Positions 15,607-24,494 of a stretch of DNA of 24,571 nucleotides are shown piece by piece. The notes below the pieces were generated by a model that had not been told where the DNA came from, searched no databases, and saw only the letters and a list, made by a program, of their open reading frames with translations. The stretch spans positions 1-24,571 of the forward strand of contig JAUZQU010000020.1 in NCBI GenBank assembly GCA_030950835.1, read 5' to 3'. This DNA is from Mariprofundaceae bacterium. GTDB taxonomy: Bacteria; Pseudomonadota; Zetaproteobacteria; Mariprofundales; Mariprofundaceae. Both the position numbers and the translations under genes were made by a program. Every line of letters begins with the position of its first letter. Positions within the stretch are counted from its first letter, which is position 1.

Positions 15607-16062
15607 ATGCATTGCTTTGAAGAATCACGAAAAATTGCCGTCAGCGCTCAAACCATGTTTGAGCTTGTCATGGACATCAAAGCCTACCCAGCTTTTGTTC
15701 CTTGGGTGGCTGAAACCCATATTCTAAGCCACTCTGAACACGAATTAAGTGCTGAAGTCTGCATTGATTTGGCAGGTATGCGCCATACTTTCCAAACCAT
15801 AGACCGCTTTACCCCCCATAAATGTATTGAAATTCGTTTATTATCTGGCCCTTTCCGTTGTTTAGAGAGCCTGTGGACTTTCGAAGCTTTAAGTGACACA
15901 TCTTGCTTGGTTCACTTCTCCATTGAGTTTGAATTTAAGAGCCAAGTCTTGGATTTTATTGCTTCACCTTTGTTTGCTACAGCCTGTAAAACCATGGTCA
16001 AAACCTTCGAAAAACGCGCTTTAAACCTACCAAGTCAAGCGCCTTTGAACAATCCACACTAG
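15607..16062 (+). CDS. ratA: RatA/Coq10-like START-domain protein
   Basis: A 151-residue SRPBCC (START-like) protein. ESRKIAVSAQTMFELVMDIKAYPAFVPW is the typical N-terminus of the RatA/Coq10 group, and the fold ends in the long C-terminal helix near 120-140. In E. coli RatA was described as inhibiting 70S association; in other organisms the same family is the ubiquinone-binding Coq10, so the function is not settled. I choose ATG 15607, 16 bases after the der stop, which gives the usual family length; the frame is open upstream into der (ATG 15547), and no ribosome site is clear for either. RatB and SmpB, partners in E. coli, are not adjacent. Confidence 0.8.
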   Translation: MHCFEESRKIAVSAQTMFELVMDIKAYPAFVPWVAETHILSHSEHELSAEVCIDLAGMRHTFQTIDRFTPHKCIEIRLLSGPFRCLESLWTFEALSDTSCLVHFSIEFEFKSQVLDFIASPLFATACKTMVKTFEKRALNLPSQAPLNNPH

Positions 16063-16096
16063 GTAATCCAGCAGCATTCGCTTACCCTTGGCAACT

Positions 16097-17263
16097 ATGC
16101 AATATATTTTGATTCATTATGCTGAACTGTCGCTCAAAGGCAAAAACCGCCGCGACTTTGAAAAGCAATTAGCCAAGAACATTAAATATCTGCTCCGCCC
16201 TACACAAATCATACGCCAACATGGGCGTATGTTGTTGCATTTCGAACACATTGATAACAGCCTATTAGACTACCTTGCCTTGATTCCTGGCATCAGTAAT
16301 TTCGCCGTAGTACATAGTTGCCCCACCGACATCGAGGGCATACAACGCACTGCTGAGTCTGCTATTAACACTGCTTTTCCTGAGCCTAGGGGCAAACGTT
16401 TCTGTGTGCGCTCACGCCGTTCGGATAAAAAGTATCCGCTTATCAGCACTGAAATCAATTTTGAAGTAGGCGGTTATTTAAAAGAACACTTTGATTTTAT
16501 CGTCAACATCAACGACCCTGAAATTACTGTTTTTGTTGAAGTGACCAAAGATGAAGCCTTTGTTTATACCGACAAACGCAAAGGTGTAGGTGGTCTTCCT
16601 GTGGGTTCATCTGGGCATGGTGTGGTTTTGTTTTCAGGCGGCATTGATAGCCCTGTTGCCGCATATACGATGATGAAACGCGGCATGCGTGTGACCTTGG
16701 TTCACCTCTACAACAGCACCATCAACCGTGATTTCACAAAAATGGAAAACTTGGCGAAGCAGTTATCACGCTACCAAGGACGCTTAAAGCTCATCATGAT
16801 TGATTTAGAGGAATTTCAACGCCATGCCATCGCTTTGGTACCTGCGCGTTACCGTATGATTGTTTATAAACGCCACATGATTCGTACTGCAACTTTGGTT
16901 GCTGAACAAACGAAGGCGCTGGCTTTGATTACAGGCGATGCCTTGGGGCAAGTCGCCAGCCAAACCTTGGAAAACATCCACGCTATTTACGATGCCACCC
17001 CCTTACCCCTGCTCTCACCCTTGATTGGTTATGATAAAGAAGAAATCATCAGTATGGCGCGAAAAGTAGGCACATACGAAATTTCTATTGAAGAATATTG
17101 CGATATTTGTTCCTATTTGATTGCCAAACACCCTGAAACCAAGGGTAAACGTGATAAAATCGCCGAATTTGAAGCGGAATTACCTTTAGAAGGCTTAGAA
17201 CTTATCCAGCAGGAACGTTTATTTGTCGGAGGCAAGGAGAAAATCATCAACCATGACCGATAA
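16097..17263 (+). CDS. thiI: tRNA sulfurtransferase ThiI, short form without rhodanese domain
   Basis: A 388-residue protein. An N-terminal ferredoxin-like part and THUMP domain (about 60-165) precede the PP-loop SGGIDSP at 180-186. The enzyme adenylates U8 of tRNA for 4-thiouridine formation and may also serve thiamine thiazole synthesis. It ends about 50 residues after EEYCDICSYL (C335, C338), where C335 aligns with E. coli C344. The C-terminal rhodanese domain with the persulfide cysteine of enteric ThiI (482 residues) is absent, so sulfur would come from a separate donor. ATG 16097 is chosen over TTG 16088; neither has a clear ribosome site. Its end overlaps the fieF-like gene by 11 bases. 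Confidence 0.93.
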   Translation: MQYILIHYAELSLKGKNRRDFEKQLAKNIKYLLRPTQIIRQHGRMLLHFEHIDNSLLDYLALIPGISNFAVVHSCPTDIEGIQRTAESAINTAFPEPRGKRFCVRSRRSDKKYPLISTEINFEVGGYLKEHFDFIVNINDPEITVFVEVTKDEAFVYTDKRKGVGGLPVGSSGHGVVLFSGGIDSPVAAYTMMKRGMRVTLVHLYNSTINRDFTKMENLAKQLSRYQGRLKLIMIDLEEFQRHAIALVPARYRMIVYKRHMIRTATLVAEQTKALALITGDALGQVASQTLENIHAIYDATPLPLLSPLIGYDKEEIISMARKVGTYEISIEEYCDICSYLIAKHPETKGKRDKIAEFEAELPLEGLELIQQERLFVGGKEKIINHDR

Positions 17264-18176
17264 TCCTGAACCTAGAATAAGCAGCCAACAACAAGCGCGT
17301 TTGATGCGCTGGGCAACCTATGCTTCAGCAAGCATTGCCATCATCTTGATTGTTGCCAAAATGATTGCTTGGATGTGGAGCGATTCCATCACCATCTTAG
17401 CCACCTTGATTGACTCTTGCTTGGATGCTGCTGCCTCCATGATTACCCTCTTTGCTGTGCACCATGCCTTACAACCTGCCGATAAAGAACATCGTTTTGG
17501 GCATGGTAAAGCAGAAGCATTGGCAGGGCTTGGGCAAGCGATGTTTATTGCGGGTTCGGCGATGTTTTTGTTGTTGGAGTCTATCAATCGTTTGCTGCAC
17601 CCTAAAGATTTGGAAGTGATTGATGTGGGTATTATCGTGATGATTTTATCCATCGCTTTAACGGGTGTGTTAATTTTGTTTCAAAACTATGTGGTGCAAC
17701 AAACGGGTTCAACAGCGATTAAGGCAGATTCCTTGCACTATAAAACCGATTTGTTGGTCAACTTTGCCGTGATTATCGCATTGTTATTGGCCATGTATGG
17801 TTGGGGTGGCTTTGACCCTATCTTTGCCATTGTGATTGCGGCTTATATTTTGCATAGTGCATGGGAAATTGGTGTGACTTCTGTCGATGAGTTGATGGAT
17901 AAAGAGTTCTCCGATGCCGAACGTGATGACATCAAAACTATGGTGCGTGGTTTTGATGGCGTGATGGGTATGCATGATTTACGCACCCGAAAAGCTGGTT
18001 TAACCTGTTTTATTCAACTGCATTTGGAGTTGGATGGCAATCTGACTTTAAACCAAGCGCATGTGATTTCAGATCAAGTCGAAGCGATGTTAAAAGAAAA
18101 ATGGCAAGACGCTGAAATCATCATCCATGAAGACCCACACGGGGTGGATGAACCCGTTGCAAAATTCGCAACATAA
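17253..18176 (+). CDS. fieF: Cation diffusion facilitator, FieF-like metal exporter
   Basis: A 307-residue inner-membrane protein with six hydrophobic helices and a cytoplasmic C-terminal domain (about 215-300), as in FieF/YiiP (300 residues in E. coli). The transport-site residues are intact: D54 and D58 in helix 2 (DSCLDAAAS) and His/Asp in helix 5 (HYKTDLLVN). HRFGHGKAEALAGL is the FieF signature between helices 2 and 3. It would export Fe2+ or Zn2+ in exchange for protons; the all-Asp/His site matches FieF, but metal choice is not fixed by sequence alone. The start at 17253 lies inside the thiI end with AAGGAG 13 bases upstream, a rather long spacing; TTG 17223 is a less likely alternative. 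Confidence 0.9.
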   Translation: MTDNPEPRISSQQQARLMRWATYASASIAIILIVAKMIAWMWSDSITILATLIDSCLDAAASMITLFAVHHALQPADKEHRFGHGKAEALAGLGQAMFIAGSAMFLLLESINRLLHPKDLEVIDVGIIVMILSIALTGVLILFQNYVVQQTGSTAIKADSLHYKTDLLVNFAVIIALLLAMYGWGGFDPIFAIVIAAYILHSAWEIGVTSVDELMDKEFSDAERDDIKTMVRGFDGVMGMHDLRTRKAGLTCFIQLHLELDGNLTLNQAHVISDQVEAMLKEKWQDAEIIIHEDPHGVDEPVAKFAT

Positions 18177-18231
18177 GCATCATAAGCAAGGCATATCCAT
18201 TGCACAGAGAAATCTACACACAAGGAAAAAC

Positions 18232-19818
18232 ATGATTATAAAGTTAATTTCAAAAATTAAAGCCGCATTTACAGGCGAAGATAAAAAAGCAGCAGCCGAG
18301 AAGGCCGTTGCCACACCGCCAGCTGCCTCTGCTGAAAAAAGAAAACGTAAACCACGCAAAAAGAAAACAACAACAGAGGTGACAACACAGGCAAAACACA
18401 AACCCGTTGTCCAACATGAAAAGAAAGTACACAAGCCACACACCGCTGCGGCAAAATCACAAGTCAAAATCGCGGCAGCCATCACCGCCCAAGATGATTG
18501 GCAGAGTGAAAGAACAACCGAATTCACCTCTTTAGGTCTGCCCAATGCAATATTACATGCCATTGATGACCTGGGTTACACTGAGCTTTCTCCTGTACAA
18601 AAAATTGCCTTCCCTATCACCATGGCTGGCAAAGATATTGCAGGACAAGGCAGAACAGGCACGGGCAAGACTGCTACCTTTTTGATTACTGCGCTCAAAC
18701 GCATCATCGAAACAGACAGTAAAAAGGATCGCAAAACCAACCAACCACGCGTCTTGGTCATTGCGCCCACCCGTGAGTTGGTGATTCAGATTGCCAAGGA
18801 TGCCGAACATTTAAGCCAATACACCAATATCAATGTGCATGCAGTGTTTGGTGGCGTGGATTATGAAAAGCAACAACGCCCCTTTGAAACAGGCGTGGAT
18901 ATTCTGATTGGCACACCTGGTCGCCTGATTGATTTTCATAAAAAGCATTGTTATGATCTTAAAGCCATTGATGTCATGGTCTTGGATGAGGCAGATCGTA
19001 TGTTTGACCTTGGTTTCATCAAAGATTTACGTTTCTTGCTGCACCGCTTGCCCAAATACAATGAGCGCCAATCATTGATGTTCTCCGCCACCCTTTCGCA
19101 TCGTGTTATGGAGTTGGCATACGAACACATGAACAACCCTGAAAAAATTCAGGCAGAAGCAGGCGACATCACCGCATCTTCGATTGTTGAATCCATGTAT
19201 CACACCGCCATGGATGAAAAGATGCCACTTTTGATCAACTTGTTGCAACAGCAAAATGTTGAGCGTGGCATGGTTTTTATCAATGAAAAACGCACAGGCG
19301 AAAAACTCGCCGCAGCCCTTGCCAAACACGGCTTTCAGGTGGGCATTATTTCGGGCGATGTAGTGCAGCGCAAGCGTATGCGCATCCTTGAGATGTTCAC
19401 CAAAGGCGAGTTGAAACTATTGATTGCTACCGATGTGGCTAGCCGTGGCATCCATGTCGATGATGTTACCCATGTATTTAACTATGATTTACCTGAAGAT
19501 GCTGAGTCGTATGTACATAGAATTGGACGCACAGGCAGGGCAGGCGCTGATGGTACTGCGATTTCATTCGCCTGCGAGCGCTACTGTTTTGAAGTGCCTG
19601 CGATTGAAGAGTTTATTAAACACAGCATTCCCGTCCAAGAAATCACTGCCGACTTGTTAAAACTCGGAGAACCAACTACCCCAGATGCCAAGGCAGAAGG
19701 TTTGAAATCTGGTGATGTAAACAAACCTCGCCCTTCATCCAACAACAAGGCGGGCAACAGAAACCGCAGTGGTGGACAAAATCGTCCCGCACGCCGTAAA
19801 CCCACATCATCGAAATAA
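18232..19818 (+). CDS. rhlB: DEAD-box RNA helicase, RhlB-like
   Basis: A 528-residue DEAD-box protein. A Lys/Ala/Thr-rich, probably disordered N-terminus (about 14-90, with KRKRKPRKKKTTT) precedes the core: Q-motif near 98-123, GRTGTGKT at 140-147, PTRELVIQ at 179-186, DEAD at 252-255, SAT near 281 and HRIGRTGRAG. The C-terminus is Arg/Asn/Ser-rich (KAGNRNRSGGQNRPARRK). The DEADRMFDLGFIKDLRFLL segment is of RhlB kind; RhlB assists the RNA degradosome, though RhlE and SrmB relatives cannot be wholly excluded. In motif I the usual AQTGTGKT reads GRTGTGKT. ATG 18232 is chosen because AAGGA is six bases upstream; the frame is open 105 bases further. tyrS follows after 16 nt. Confidence 0.85.
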   Translation: MIIKLISKIKAAFTGEDKKAAAEKAVATPPAASAEKRKRKPRKKKTTTEVTTQAKHKPVVQHEKKVHKPHTAAAKSQVKIAAAITAQDDWQSERTTEFTSLGLPNAILHAIDDLGYTELSPVQKIAFPITMAGKDIAGQGRTGTGKTATFLITALKRIIETDSKKDRKTNQPRVLVIAPTRELVIQIAKDAEHLSQYTNINVHAVFGGVDYEKQQRPFETGVDILIGTPGRLIDFHKKHCYDLKAIDVMVLDEADRMFDLGFIKDLRFLLHRLPKYNERQSLMFSATLSHRVMELAYEHMNNPEKIQAEAGDITASSIVESMYHTAMDEKMPLLINLLQQQNVERGMVFINEKRTGEKLAAALAKHGFQVGIISGDVVQRKRMRILEMFTKGELKLLIATDVASRGIHVDDVTHVFNYDLPEDAESYVHRIGRTGRAGADGTAISFACERYCFEVPAIEEFIKHSIPVQEITADLLKLGEPTTPDAKAEGLKSGDVNKPRPSSNNKAGNRNRSGGQNRPARRKPTSSK

Positions 19819-19834
19819 AATTGAAGGAATAAAC

Positions 19835-21016
19835 ATGAATATCGAACAACAAATGGCATTATTATCACGCGGCGCATTGGAAATTTTGCCTGCTGGAAGC
19901 CTTGAAGAGAAATTAAAACTTGCCGAGAAAGAAGGGCGACCACTGCGTATCAAAGCAGGTTTTGACCCTACTGCGCCTGATTTACATCTTGGGCATACGG
20001 TATTATTGGAGAAACTACGTCAGTTTCAGCAATGTGGGCATCAAGTGGTGTTTTTGATTGGTGATTTCACGGGTATGATTGGTGATCCCACAGGCAAAAG
20101 TGCCACCCGCCCACCTTTGACCCAAGAAGAAGTAGTTGAAAACGCCGAAACCTATAAACAACAAGTATTTAAAGTGTTGGATGAGGCTAAAACCGAAGTG
20201 CGCTTTAACTCGGAATGGTTGGGTAAGATGACTGCGGCTGATTTGATTCAAATTGCAGGCAAAGCCACGGTTGCACGTATGTTAGAACGTGATGATTTTG
20301 AGAAGCGCTATCAAGGTGGTCAAGCCATTGCGATTCATGAGTTTTTGTATCCTTTGGTGCAAGGTTATGACTCGGTTGCGCTCAAAGCAGATGTGGAGCT
20401 AGGTGGTAATGACCAGAAGTTTAACTTGCTGATGGGTAGGCAATTGCAACAAGCTTATGCGCAACCTGCGCAAGTGATTCTCACCATGCCCTTGTTGGAA
20501 GGTTTGGATGGTGTGAACAAAATGTCCAAGTCTTTGAACAATTATATTGGCATTCAAGAGCCTGCTAAGGAGCAGTTTGGCAAGGTGATGTCGGCATCGG
20601 ATGATTTGATGATGCGTTATTATGAATTGTTGACCGATGTAAACTTAGAAGACATCCAAGCCATGCACCCTATGGAAGCGAAAAAACAGTTGGCAAGCTT
20701 GATTGTGGCACGTTTTCATGGCGAAGATGCGGGGAAAGAGGCAAGGGCAGGTTTTGAAAATCAATTTGCTAAAAAAGAGGTGCCTGATGACATCCCTGAA
20801 CAAATGATTGCCGCAGAAGATGGGCAACTTTGGATCGTCAAAGCCTTATCTGCAGGTGGTTTAACCACATCCAATGGTGAAGCCATGCGTATGATTAAAC
20901 AAGGTGCGGTGTCGGTGGATGGCGAAAAAATCAAAGATAAAGATATGCAGCTTGAGCTTGGTTCATACTTATTGAAAGTGGGCAAGCGTAAGTTTTTACA
21001 GTTGAAGGTGACATAA
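19835..21016 (+). CDS. tyrS: Tyrosine-tRNA ligase
   Basis: A 393-residue class I aminoacyl-tRNA synthetase. The HIGH motif is HLGH (51-54) and the KMSKS motif is KMSKS (229-233). GFDPTAPDLHLGHT and the missing long linker after KMSKS place it in the TyrRS-2 (TyrZ-like) branch, as in Haemophilus, rather than the E. coli TyrS branch. The C-terminal S4 RNA-binding domain is at about 325-390 (GGLTTSNGEAMRMIKQGAVSVDG). The start at 19835 has AAGGA six bases upstream; the frame extends 66 bases upstream into the helicase gene without a ribosome site. dsbB begins one base after its stop, which implies coupling. Confidence 0.96.
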   Translation: MNIEQQMALLSRGALEILPAGSLEEKLKLAEKEGRPLRIKAGFDPTAPDLHLGHTVLLEKLRQFQQCGHQVVFLIGDFTGMIGDPTGKSATRPPLTQEEVVENAETYKQQVFKVLDEAKTEVRFNSEWLGKMTAADLIQIAGKATVARMLERDDFEKRYQGGQAIAIHEFLYPLVQGYDSVALKADVELGGNDQKFNLLMGRQLQQAYAQPAQVILTMPLLEGLDGVNKMSKSLNNYIGIQEPAKEQFGKVMSASDDLMMRYYELLTDVNLEDIQAMHPMEAKKQLASLIVARFHGEDAGKEARAGFENQFAKKEVPDDIPEQMIAAEDGQLWIVKALSAGGLTTSNGEAMRMIKQGAVSVDGEKIKDKDMQLELGSYLLKVGKRKFLQLKVT

Positions 21017-21017
21017 G

Positions 21018-21449
21018 ATGCAAGAGCAAACCCATAATACTGCTTGGACACTGATTTTTGTCAGTTGGTTGATTGCAACCTTTGCCACTTTAAGCAGCCT
21101 TTTTTTTAGTGAAATCATGCACTTGGAACCTTGTATATTATGCTGGTATCAACGTATTTGTATCTTTCCGCTTGCGCTTATTTTGCTGTTGGGTTTGTTC
21201 CCTTTGGATAAAAACATCATCAAATATGCCTTACCTTTTGCCTTGATAGGTCTATTGTTTACCCTCTATCATATAACTTTGTTTTATGGTTTTATCCCTG
21301 AAAACCTTCAACCATGCAGCCAAGGCATTCCATGTGATGATGATAGTATGATCTTGTTTGGCTTTTTGCCCATTCCTTGGTTATCACTGCTTGGTTTTGG
21401 CAGCATCATCACTTTACTTCTCACAGCACAATCAAGGATGAAATCATGA
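21018..21449 (+). CDS. dsbB: DsbB/BdbC-type disulfide bond oxidoreductase
   Basis: A 143-residue inner-membrane protein with four helices (about 10-30, 45-62, 68-88 and 118-137). The quinone-side cysteine pair C39/C42 is in LEPCILCWYQR, and the periplasmic loop pair C100/C106 is in QPCSQGIPCDDD. This matches the short BdbC-like branch of DsbB, which reoxidises a DsbA-type thiol oxidase and passes electrons to quinone. It begins one base after the tyrS stop and shares ATGA with the next gene, a thioredoxin-fold protein that is its obvious partner. Confidence 0.92.
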   Translation: MQEQTHNTAWTLIFVSWLIATFATLSSLFFSEIMHLEPCILCWYQRICIFPLALILLLGLFPLDKNIIKYALPFALIGLLFTLYHITLFYGFIPENLQPCSQGIPCDDDSMILFGFLPIPWLSLLGFGSIITLLLTAQSRMKS

Positions 21450-22099
21450 AACACACCTCAAAAATAGGTCTTGCCGCAGTACTAATGCTGGTTTTGTTTG
21501 CTGGCGCAGCCTTTTATTATGATCAACAGCAACTCGCTGAAAAAACAGCACTAACTACAACGCACCATGCAGCCTTGGAGAAATTCCACTCGCCACGTTT
21601 GGGCAATGCCAACGCCAAAGTCACCATTGTTGAATTCATGGACCCTTCATGTGAAGCATGCCGTTCTTTTCATGGTTTAATCCAAGAAACACTGGAAAAG
21701 TATCCAGGAAAAGTGCAGTTGGTGATGCGTTATGCGACATTTCACCATGGTTCAGATAAAGCTGTGGAAATCTTGGAAGCAGCGCGCAAGGTGGGTAATT
21801 TTGAAAAGGTGCTTGAGCTGATGTATGGCACACAACAAGGCTGGGCTTCCCACCACAACCCCCAACCTGAACTGATTTGGCAATATTTAGAGCGTTTTGA
21901 GTTCGATGTTCCTGCCCTACGTCAACATATAGACCCACAAGCCACTGCCACACTGCTTGCCATTGATCTTGCCGATGCCAAAACACTCAAGGTCAACAAA
22001 ACACCTACCTTTTTTGTCAATGGTAAACCCTTACCCAGCTTTGGTTATGTACAGTTCCAACAACTGGTCGCCGCTGAAGTAAGCGCAGCTTATCCATAG
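21446..22099 (+). CDS. DsbA-like thioredoxin-fold thiol oxidase, membrane-anchored or secreted
   Basis: A 217-residue protein with an N-terminal hydrophobic helix (about 7-24, signal anchor or signal peptide) and a DsbA-type thioredoxin domain with inserted helices. The active site is C69-E-A-C72 in FMDPSCEACRSFH, and the cis-proline loop is KTPTFFVNG (P187). The CEAC pair differs from CPHC of E. coli DsbA, so redox potential may differ. It resembles the DsbA-like partners often encoded beside BdbC-type DsbB. ATG 21446 overlaps the dsbB stop (ATGA) with AAGGAT seven bases upstream. Disulfide oxidation is the likely job; an isomerase or metal-site chaperone role is not excluded. No lipobox cysteine is present. 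Confidence 0.88.
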   Translation: MKHTSKIGLAAVLMLVLFAGAAFYYDQQQLAEKTALTTTHHAALEKFHSPRLGNANAKVTIVEFMDPSCEACRSFHGLIQETLEKYPGKVQLVMRYATFHHGSDKAVEILEAARKVGNFEKVLELMYGTQQGWASHHNPQPELIWQYLERFEFDVPALRQHIDPQATATLLAIDLADAKTLKVNKTPTFFVNGKPLPSFGYVQFQQLVAAEVSAAYP

Positions 22100-22131
22100 A
22101 CTTTTAATCCCATCCACTGAAGGATTTACCC

Positions 22132-23496
22132 ATGAATTTACGAGATAAAACGACACAACTGCTGGATATGATTGAACAGCAAGGCGCAAAACATGCCGAT
22201 GCTATAGCTGTCAACAGTGTGGGCGAGTCTATCCATGTTCGCCATGGCAAGGTGGAAAGTATTGAGGCTGAACATGCCCAAGGCATTGGTTTGCGCGGTT
22301 TTGTCGAAACCCAACATGGCTTGGCATTTGCCTCGGCTAGCACCTCAGATTTATCTGAAAAAGGCTTGCAAACACTGGCTAAACAAGTCGTCGATATGGC
22401 AAATATTTCAGAGCCAGACCCAGATGTTGTACCACCTGTAAACGCCAATCATCCCAGCGCTCACGCTTTACAAACATGGGCAAATCAACACCCTAAAACA
22501 GCACATGGTTGGCATAGCCAAGCTGCCCAAGATGCTGCTTTGGCATGTGAAGAGGCTGCTTTATATCAACAAAAAGATATTCAAAATAGTGAGGGTGCCA
22601 CCGCAGGTTTTGGGGATAGCCACAAAGTATATGCTGCCAGCGATGGTTTTATAGCCGAAAATCATAAGTCATCAGCATCACTTTCCGTATCGGTGATTGC
22701 TGGGCAAGATGAAAAAATGCAAAGGGATTATGCTTGGCACAGTGCTTTTCTTGCCCGTGACTTGCGTGATGCCAACAGCCTTGGACTGGAAGCGGCAAAC
22801 CGAGCAAGCAGCCGTTTGGGTAGTAAAAGTATCAGCAGCCGTAATTGTCCTGTGGTCTTTGAGCCGCGCATCGCCACTTCTATCCTTGGACATCTTATCT
22901 CTGCCATCAACGGGCGAGCTATCTTACAAAAACGCTCTTTTTTACTGGATGCAGTTGGCGAAAAATTATTTCCTGATTTTATACACCTCAGCGAAGACCC
23001 CAACCATATTGATGGTATGGCAAACCGTTTATTTGATGGTGAAGGCACGATTTGCCAAGCCAAGAACATCATTGAAGCAGGTAAACTGACCACTTTTTTA
23101 ACCGATAGATATGCCGCCAAACGTCTGCAACATCCAGCAACAGGTAATGCTAGCCGTGGTTTAACTGGTGATATTGGCATTGGTACAGCCAATTTGATAC
23201 TGCAAGCGGGGTCTATGTCACCACAAGACATCTACCATGATATTCAAGATGGTTTTCTGGTCACAGAGCTCATGGGTTTTGGCATCAACGGGGTGACGGG
23301 TGATTATTCGCGTGGTGCAGCAGGTTTCTTGATTGAAAATGGGCGCATCACCCAGCCTGTTCAAGGCATCACCATTGCCAGTAATTTAAAAGATATGTTC
23401 AACAATATTTCCCATGTGGGCAATGATTTAACATGGCTGGGTTCAACAGCAACACCCAGCATCACCATTTCAAACATGACCATTGCTGGTCAATAA
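22132..23496 (+). CDS. pmbA: PmbA/TldE, subunit of the TldD-TldE metalloprotease
   Basis: A 454-residue member of the TldD/PmbA family, close to the E. coli length (450). It has the family's N-terminal domain and the conserved C-terminal ELMGFGINGVTGDYSRGAAG and GFLIENGRI segments. It lacks the HExxH zinc motif that belongs to the TldD partner, fitting the non-catalytic TldE subunit. The TldD-TldE heterodimer degrades unfolded peptides and matures microcins and some RiPP-type peptides, and it takes part in CcdA turnover. tldD is not in the window. ATG 22132 has AAGGAT about seven bases upstream; a 32-nt gap follows the DsbA-like gene. Confidence 0.93.
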   Translation: MNLRDKTTQLLDMIEQQGAKHADAIAVNSVGESIHVRHGKVESIEAEHAQGIGLRGFVETQHGLAFASASTSDLSEKGLQTLAKQVVDMANISEPDPDVVPPVNANHPSAHALQTWANQHPKTAHGWHSQAAQDAALACEEAALYQQKDIQNSEGATAGFGDSHKVYAASDGFIAENHKSSASLSVSVIAGQDEKMQRDYAWHSAFLARDLRDANSLGLEAANRASSRLGSKSISSRNCPVVFEPRIATSILGHLISAINGRAILQKRSFLLDAVGEKLFPDFIHLSEDPNHIDGMANRLFDGEGTICQAKNIIEAGKLTTFLTDRYAAKRLQHPATGNASRGLTGDIGIGTANLILQAGSMSPQDIYHDIQDGFLVTELMGFGINGVTGDYSRGAAGFLIENGRITQPVQGITIASNLKDMFNNISHVGNDLTWLGSTATPSITISNMTIAGQ

Positions 23497-23509
23497 AAAA
23501 GAGGTTGCG

Positions 23510-24457
23510 ATGAATATCAATGTATACGGCGTAGGCAATGCTATTATGGACTTACAAGTACAATGTGATGATGCTTTTTTACAACAACATGCTATCGAAA
23601 AAGGTATCATGAGCTTAACCCAAGCTGAAGAGCAGCAACGTATCCTGCAGGCCTTAAGCAGCCAAGAGGTCAACTATTGTTCAGGTGGTTCAGCCGCCAA
23701 TACTATGGTGGCTATTGCGGCTATGGGTGGCAGCGCAGCTTATGCTGGTAAAGTGGCAGAAGATGATTTTGGTCAACAATATGCCGCTGATTTTCAAGCT
23801 TTAGGTATCCATTTTGCTGCCTCTAACCATGCTGGTGATACGGGTACTTGTGTAGTTTTGATTACCCCCGATGCCCAACGCACCATGCTGACCAACTTAG
23901 GTGTTTCCGCCACATTATCCGTAGCAGATATTGATGAACAGCGCATTCAACAAGCAGAGTATGTATATATTGAGGGTTATTTGTTTGCTGGTGAAACAAG
24001 CAAAGCCGCAGCTTTACACGCCATCACTTTGGCAAAAAAACACCACACCAAAGTCGCTTTAACCATTTCTGATCCTTTTTTAATTGATATTTGCCGTGAT
24101 GACTTCCAAAAACTCATCGAAAACGATGTTGACCTGTTATTTTGTAATGAAGCTGAAGCTTTGGCATTAACAGGGAAAAGCGCTGCCCTAGATGCCGCCC
24201 AAGACATACACCAGCATGGTGTCAATGTGGCATTAACCCTTGGTGAGAAAGGCTCTATCATCATACATGAAGGTGAAGTCATTTCCGTTGCGGGTGTGCA
24301 AGTACAAGCCGTGGATACCACTGGTGCAGGTGATATGTATGCTGCTGGTGTGCTTTATGGCATCACCAATGGATTGACTTGGACAGAGTCTGGTCAAAAG
24401 GCTAGTGCTGCTGCTGCAAAAATCGTGGCTCAATTGGGTGCAAGGTTAGCCCCTTGA
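23510..24457 (+). CDS. PfkB-family carbohydrate/adenosine kinase
   Basis: A 315-residue ribokinase-fold enzyme. The N-terminal VYGVGNAIMDLQVQCDD begins the fold, CSGGSAANTMVAIAAMGG (57-74) is the first PfkB signature, and VDTTGAGDMYAAGVLYG (268-284) is the second, with the anion hole and catalytic D275. Proteins with this N-terminus are usually called adenosine kinase or sugar kinase in proteobacteria; substrate is therefore uncertain between adenosine and a ribose-type sugar. The start at 23510 has GAGGT five bases upstream and follows pmbA by 13 nt; the frame is open 27 bases further without a ribosome site. ribF begins 37 nt after the stop. Confidence 0.85.
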   Translation: MNINVYGVGNAIMDLQVQCDDAFLQQHAIEKGIMSLTQAEEQQRILQALSSQEVNYCSGGSAANTMVAIAAMGGSAAYAGKVAEDDFGQQYAADFQALGIHFAASNHAGDTGTCVVLITPDAQRTMLTNLGVSATLSVADIDEQRIQQAEYVYIEGYLFAGETSKAAALHAITLAKKHHTKVALTISDPFLIDICRDDFQKLIENDVDLLFCNEAEALALTGKSAALDAAQDIHQHGVNVALTLGEKGSIIIHEGEVISVAGVQVQAVDTTGAGDMYAAGVLYGITNGLTWTESGQKASAAAAKIVAQLGARLAP

Positions 24458-24494
24458 GTAGTTTTCAACATCATTTATACCTGAACCGAACAAG

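Noticed and set aside
15607..16062. RatA as half of a toxin-antitoxin module
   Set aside because: No antitoxin-like partner (RatB) is adjacent, and the family includes the ubiquinone-binding Coq10 proteins, so a toxin role is not supported.
22728..23231. 167-codon open frame on the minus strand
   Set aside because: Antisense to pmbA, no recognisable domain and no promoter or ribosome site.
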